From Tychonema litorale BBK16 (GTDB lineage Bacteria > Cyanobacteriota > Cyanobacteriia > Cyanobacteriales > Microcoleaceae), in the NCBI RefSeq assembly GCF_021648855.1, contig NZ_JAKJHX010000136.1, positions 1-13,988 on the forward strand: a stretch of DNA of 13,988 nt. Direction: 5' to 3'. Shown here piece after piece: positions 12,821 to 13,988 of this stretch; the stretch's first letter is position 1; every line of letters starts with the position of its first letter. A program made the translations under genes and the position numbers. The notes under the pieces are model-generated. The model saw nothing but the letters and a program-made list of their open reading frames with translations, was not told where the DNA came from and ran no database searches.

Positions 12821-13834
12821 ATGACTAATATTGATACGCGATCGGGCTTTTCGGTCAATTCTCCAATTCGAGTTGGAATTGTGGGTACTGGTTTTGCGGC
12901 TAAGTTGAGGGCCGAGATGTTGCAAACTGATACCAGAGCCCACTTAGTGACGGTTGCGGGCCACACTCCGCACAAGACGGAAGCGTTTTGTCAAAAATTC
13001 GAGGCCGAAGCTGCTGTTTCTTGGCGCAAGTTGGTGGAAAGGGACGATTTGGATTTGGTGATTGTCTGTACGGTGAATCGGGATCATGGGGCGATTGTCC
13101 TGGCGGCGCTGGAAAATGACAAGCACGTTGTGGTAGAATATCCTCTATCTTTAGATGTATCTGAGGCCGAAAGGGCGATCGAACTTGCCACCCAAAAGCG
13201 AAAACTGCTCCACATCGAACACATCGAACTTTTAGGCGGTTTGCACCAAGCCATTAAAACATCCTTGCCCTTAATTGGCAAAGTTTTTTACACCCGCTAC
13301 GTGACTATTACAGCTCAGCGTTCGGTACCTCAGCGCTGGACTTATCAACATTCGCTATTTGGATTTCCGTTAATTGGGGCAATTTCTAGACTGCATCGAT
13401 TTACCGATTTATTTGGGGAAGTGACAAGCGTTAACTGTCAAACTCAATTTTGGGACACTCAGCCAGATTTTTATAAAGCTAGTTTGTGCAATGCACAGTT
13501 GCGATTTGCAAATGGGGTTTTTGCAGAAGCTGTTTATGGAAAAGGGGAAACTTTTTCGGAGTCGGAAAACATTTTTACAATTTATGGAGAAGAGGGAACG
13601 CTGGTTTTTACTCCCGAATCCGGTCAGTTAATTCAGGGAGAAAATAGGCAAACAATTGAAGTGGGAACGCGGCGCGGTTTGTTTGCCAAAGATACAGATA
13701 TGGTGTTAGAATATTTATTGAATGGTACGAATTTGTATGTGAATAATGTCAGTAGTTTGTATGCTTTGAAAGTTGCAGATGCTGCGAGGCGATCGAGTGA
13801 TACTGGGCAAAATGTTGAACTTAGCAATTCGTAA
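12821..13834 (+). CDS. bvdR: Biliverdin reductase (Gfo/Idh/MocA fold)
   Basis: BvdR reduces biliverdin IX-alpha to bilirubin with NAD(P)H in the cytoplasm. The 337-aa protein has a Rossmann nucleotide-binding motif GIVGTG (19-24), then HGAIVLAALENDKHVVVEYPLS (89-110), and HIEHIELLGGLHQAI (131-145), followed by FYTRYVTI, PQRWTYQHSLFGFPL and SRLHRFTDLFG. These segments match, from memory, the characterised Synechocystis BvdR, and set it apart from general sugar dehydrogenases, which have EKP in place of EYP. Length fits the family. The ATG has no clear Shine-Dalgarno. It is divergent from petF. A different Gfo/Idh/MocA substrate is possible but unlikely. Confidence 0.9.
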   Translation: MTNIDTRSGFSVNSPIRVGIVGTGFAAKLRAEMLQTDTRAHLVTVAGHTPHKTEAFCQKFEAEAAVSWRKLVERDDLDLVIVCTVNRDHGAIVLAALENDKHVVVEYPLSLDVSEAERAIELATQKRKLLHIEHIELLGGLHQAIKTSLPLIGKVFYTRYVTITAQRSVPQRWTYQHSLFGFPLIGAISRLHRFTDLFGEVTSVNCQTQFWDTQPDFYKASLCNAQLRFANGVFAEAVYGKGETFSESENIFTIYGEEGTLVFTPESGQLIQGENRQTIEVGTRRGLFAKDTDMVLEYLLNGTNLYVNNVSSLYALKVADAARRSSDTGQNVELSNS

Positions 13835-13886
13835 AAAGCTAGCGAACACGAGGTTATTTCAATTGCGGTAACACGAGATGATAGAA

Positions 13887-13938
13887 AAGGAAGTAGCGCG
13901 GTGATACAACTCAAAGTCTGTATCAAACTGCTTTCCTT
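13887..13938 (+). other. Interrupted stem-loop downstream of bvdR
   Basis: TGATACA (13902-13908) pairs with TGTATCA (13919-13925) around a 10-nt loop, and the outer arms AAGGAA (13887-13892) and TTCCTT (13933-13938) can extend the structure with internal loops. It starts about 50 bp after the bvdR stop and may stabilise or end that transcript; no U-run follows. Two AACACGAG direct repeats lie just upstream (13847 and 13870). Confidence 0.35.
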
Positions 13939-13988
13939 ACCAAAAAGCTGGGTCTAAAGCCCCTTCTTCAGTGGCCGGCTTTAATTTT
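13937..13988 (+). repeat. IS200/IS605 (IS1341-type) left-end repeat, copy 3, facing outward
   Basis: TTACCAAAAAGCTGGG followed by TCTAAAGCCCC, a loop, and GGCCGGCTTTAA matches copy 1 (read on the minus strand) and the left end of the intact element. Stem AAAGCC/GGCTTT plus CC/GG with a 2-nt bulge gives the same shape as copy 1, although the inner arms differ. The orientation points a tnpB, if present, to the right beyond the window. Confidence 0.6.

Overview
This window looks like chromosomal DNA of a filamentous, non-marine cyanobacterium, probably of the Oscillatoriales (Microcoleus/Oscillatoria/Phormidium-like; inference). The evidence is 11 copies of the HIP1 octamer GCGATCGC (starts 175, 801, 1100, 4608, 6882, 7013, 7411, 8132, 10189, 11239, 11855), a plant-type PetF ferredoxin, a cyanobacterial-type biliverdin reductase, a DUF1350 protein shared by cyanobacteria and plants, and many short palindromic intergenic repeats.

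Left part (1-5186). A cobG-type precorrin-3B synthase runs leftward. Its leader is a short cobalamin riboswitch followed by a hairpin beside the Shine-Dalgarno sequence. A complete stand-alone IS1341-type tnpB element follows (left end, tnpB with all RuvC residues, right-end hairpin). After it comes a probable two-gene unit, a family 2 glycosyltransferase and a DUF1350 alpha/beta-hydrolase-like protein. Related tnpB-type left ends lie at both extreme edges of the window, both pointing outward.

Middle part (5187-7774). Three neighbouring genes form a complete partner-switching set: an RsbW/SpoIIAB-like HATPase (minus), a receiver-PP2C phosphatase (plus) and an RsbV/SpoIIAA-like STAS antagonist (minus). 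No sigma factor is present. Stem-loops lie between convergent genes.

Right part (7847-13988). An XRE-HTH/GrpE-like fusion, a Dps ferritin and a sulfiredoxin lie on the minus strand; the sulfiredoxin and Dps genes probably form an oxidative-stress operon. Upstream of the sulfiredoxin gene is a 110-bp MITE with 13-bp terminal inverted repeats and a 5-bp target duplication. It is inserted between two promoter-like sequences: the sulfiredoxin promoter on one side, and on the other a near-consensus promoter (TTGACG-N17-TATAAT) that heads a roughly 70-nt non-coding transcript of three hairpins ending in an intrinsic terminator. Then come a small hypothetical gene, an exported SpoIID/LytB protein with its own consensus-like promoter, a tandem pair of palindromic repeats, petF (minus), and bvdR (plus).

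The most unusual item is the predicted small RNA at 9843-9912 and its MITE-split divergent promoter region. The other points of interest are the riboswitch, whose sequence falls inside the longest cobG reading frame, the scattered partner-switching module and the family of tnpB ends. No CRISPR array, rRNA, tRNA or recognisable defence operon was seen.
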